A stretch of 64,000 bases of DNA from Erysipelotrichaceae bacterium. GTDB taxonomy: Bacteria > Bacillota_I > Bacilli_A > Erysipelotrichales > Erysipelotrichaceae. Of the stretch, positions 63,492-64,000 are shown one piece after another. Position numbers and translations under genes: made by a program. Where the stretch lies: the NCBI GenBank assembly GCA_017428765.1, contig JAFRQF010000004.1, positions 1-64,000 on the forward strand. Reading direction: 5' to 3'. Under the pieces are notes generated by a model, which saw only the letters and a list, made by a program, of their open reading frames with translations, did no database searches and had not been told where the DNA came from. How positions within the stretch are numbered: position 1 is the stretch's first letter; each line of letters begins with the position of its first letter.

Positions 63492-63830
63492 ATGGCACTT
63501 AATAATCTCAATGCCTGGACAGGAGAAGAAAAAGCTTCTGCAGCCTGCGGAGCTGCATGCGGTGCAGCTGACAAACCGGCTGAAGAAACACCGGCTGCCT
63601 GTGGTGCGACAGACAAGTCTGAAGAAGTACCTGCTGCTGCCTGCGGTGCGGCAGATAAGCCCGAAGAAGTACCGGCAGCATGCGGTGCGGCAGATAAGCC
63701 CGAAGAAGTTCCTGCAGCATGCGGTGCAGCTGATGAAGTTCCTGCAGCATGCGGTGCAGCTGATAAACCGGCTGAAGAAACTCCGGCAGCAGCCTGCGGT
63801 TCTGCCTGCGGTGCTTCCGACAACAAATAG
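63492..63830 (+). CDS. Cys-Gly repeat peptide, probable radical SAM (RiPP-like) precursor
   Basis: A 112-residue peptide: a conserved-looking leader (MALNNLNAWTGEEKASA), then a repeat region built from ADKPEEVPAACGA-type units. Nine cysteines at 19, 23, 37, 51, 64, 77, 87, 102 and 106 each precede Gly (ACG). No other cysteines, no Phe/Tyr in the core, and a short SDNK tail. The ATG at 63492 follows AAAGGAG; an earlier in-frame ATG at 63465 lacks a site. A radical SAM enzyme starts 84 bases downstream. Such Cys-repeat peptides are candidates for thioether crosslinks; the family match is not verified. Confidence 0.75.
   Translation: MALNNLNAWTGEEKASAACGAACGAADKPAEETPAACGATDKSEEVPAAACGAADKPEEVPAACGAADKPEEVPAACGAADEVPAACGAADKPAEETPAAACGSACGASDNK
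63640..63772 (+). repeat. Tandem repeats of about 30-39 bases within the precursor gene
   Basis: Near-identical units beginning GCATGCGGTGCGGCAGAT and continuing with AAGCCCGAAGAAGT are repeated head to tail, with one copy shortened by 9 bases at about 63730-63745. Silent differences between units (GCGGCA versus GCAGCT) show the protein repeats are maintained rather than a fresh slippage. Confidence 0.7.
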
Positions 63831-63837
63831 TTGTTGT

Positions 63838-63871
63838 CAAAGATCCTTTCGTATTTTTAAAGGATCTTTCT
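63838..63871 (+). terminator. Attenuator hairpin between precursor and radical SAM gene
   Basis: AAAGATCCTTT pairs with AAAGGATCTTT, followed by CTT. A smaller GACAACA/TTGTTGTC hairpin spans the stop codon. Partial termination here would give many more precursor than maturase mRNAs, as is usual in RiPP operons. Confidence 0.7.
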
Positions 63872-63913
63872 TAACACGATTTCAGCAATTGCTGTGATAT
63901 AGATGGAGGACTC

Positions 63914-64000
63914 ATGAAACCATATTTTGCTTTCCAGTGGCATATTACCGACGAATGTGATCAGCGATGCAAACACTGCTATATCTTTTCCGGTGATCCC
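63914..64000 (+). CDS. Radical SAM enzyme, probable peptide maturase (partial, runs off the window)
   Basis: Only the first 29 residues are present: MKPYFAFQWHITDECDQRCK, then HCYIFSGDP. The 4Fe-4S motif CxxxCxxC is complete (C15, C19, C22), preceded by a hydrophobic strand and followed by YIF, as in radical SAM/SPASM peptide maturases. GGAGG at 63905-63909 lies 4 bases before the ATG. The C-terminal SPASM/Twitch domain that would confirm this role is outside the window. Confidence 0.85.
   Translation, partial: MKPYFAFQWHITDECDQRCKHCYIFSGDP

Noticed and set aside
63540..63800. Possible CRISPR array from the repeated units
   Set aside because: Units are contiguous and coding, with no unique spacers between them.
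63425..63840. Long open frames on the minus strand opposite the Cys-repeat peptide
   Set aside because: They mirror the GC-rich repeat and have no ribosome binding site; the plus-strand frame has a good site, a coherent repeat and a maturase downstream.

Overview
The window looks like chromosomal DNA from a low-to-mid GC gut Firmicute, most likely of the Erysipelotrichaceae or a close relative. This is inferred from gene content: many mannose-family PTS proteins, a transketolase split into two genes, many Cof-type HAD phosphatases, ECF-type transport, and a tmRNA whose tag ends in AFA, as in Mollicute relatives. Genes are densely packed in short operons with 1-8 base overlaps, and most transcription units end in clear intrinsic terminators.

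Layout. 1-385: the 3' end of a group II intron and the tail of the gene it interrupted. 386-3663: an AraD-type epimerase, split transketolase and a Phd/VapC toxin-antitoxin pair. 3722-8951: a membrane-anchored carboxylesterase, a mannose-family PTS (IIC, IID, IIB) under a cre-bearing promoter, and small membrane proteins. 9139-13895: a beta-glucoside-type PTS (IIBC) with a 6-phospho-beta-glucosidase behind an attenuator-like leader, an MFS protein and an unknown gene with its own attenuator-like leader. 14000-18769: a ceramidase-like hydrolase and two HAD phosphatases, divergent from two Gfo/Idh/MocA oxidoreductases. 19035-23928: an ABC importer (lipoprotein, fused permease, ATPase with a large insert). 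24667-35434: NagA, a lipoprotein, a YbaK-like deacylase, a cutC/nuclease/ECF sigma/DUF4349 operon, and a run with a double HAD, a dehydrogenase, a Nudix protein, a SIS protein and a MATE pump. 35579-38787: PTS IIA, MFS and MATE genes on the minus strand.

38927-53248 is a coherent amino-sugar region. It holds a PRD-type PTS regulator, a YdjC/ChbG deacetylase, a metallo-beta-lactamase-fold enzyme, a complete mannose-family PTS (IIB, IIC, IID, IIA), three tandem SIS-domain proteins, MutY, a Gfo/Idh enzyme, a second NagA and MurQ. Together these fit uptake, phosphorylation, deacetylation and lactyl-ether cleavage of GlcNAc/MurNAc-type sugars, though the actual substrate is not proven by sequence. 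53461-59217 is one overlapping operon: a fused ECF ATPase, EcfT, two SAM-hydrolase (DUF62) paralogues and three membrane proteins, with no recognisable substrate-binding S component. tmRNA follows at 59262-59617.

The last 4 kb holds an orphan RelB-type antitoxin, a TetR-regulated esterase operon that includes an unlisted 44-residue membrane peptide, and an HxlR regulator divergent from a repeat peptide with nine Cys-Gly motifs. A radical SAM enzyme begins directly downstream of that peptide and runs off the window: probably a RiPP-like system and the most novel item here. Two genome-scale signals also stand out. At least eight genes have a -10 box 7-9 bases before the ATG and no ribosome binding site, implying leaderless mRNAs. 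Phased TGTGAA-like repeats, mostly 11 bp apart, precede three operons.
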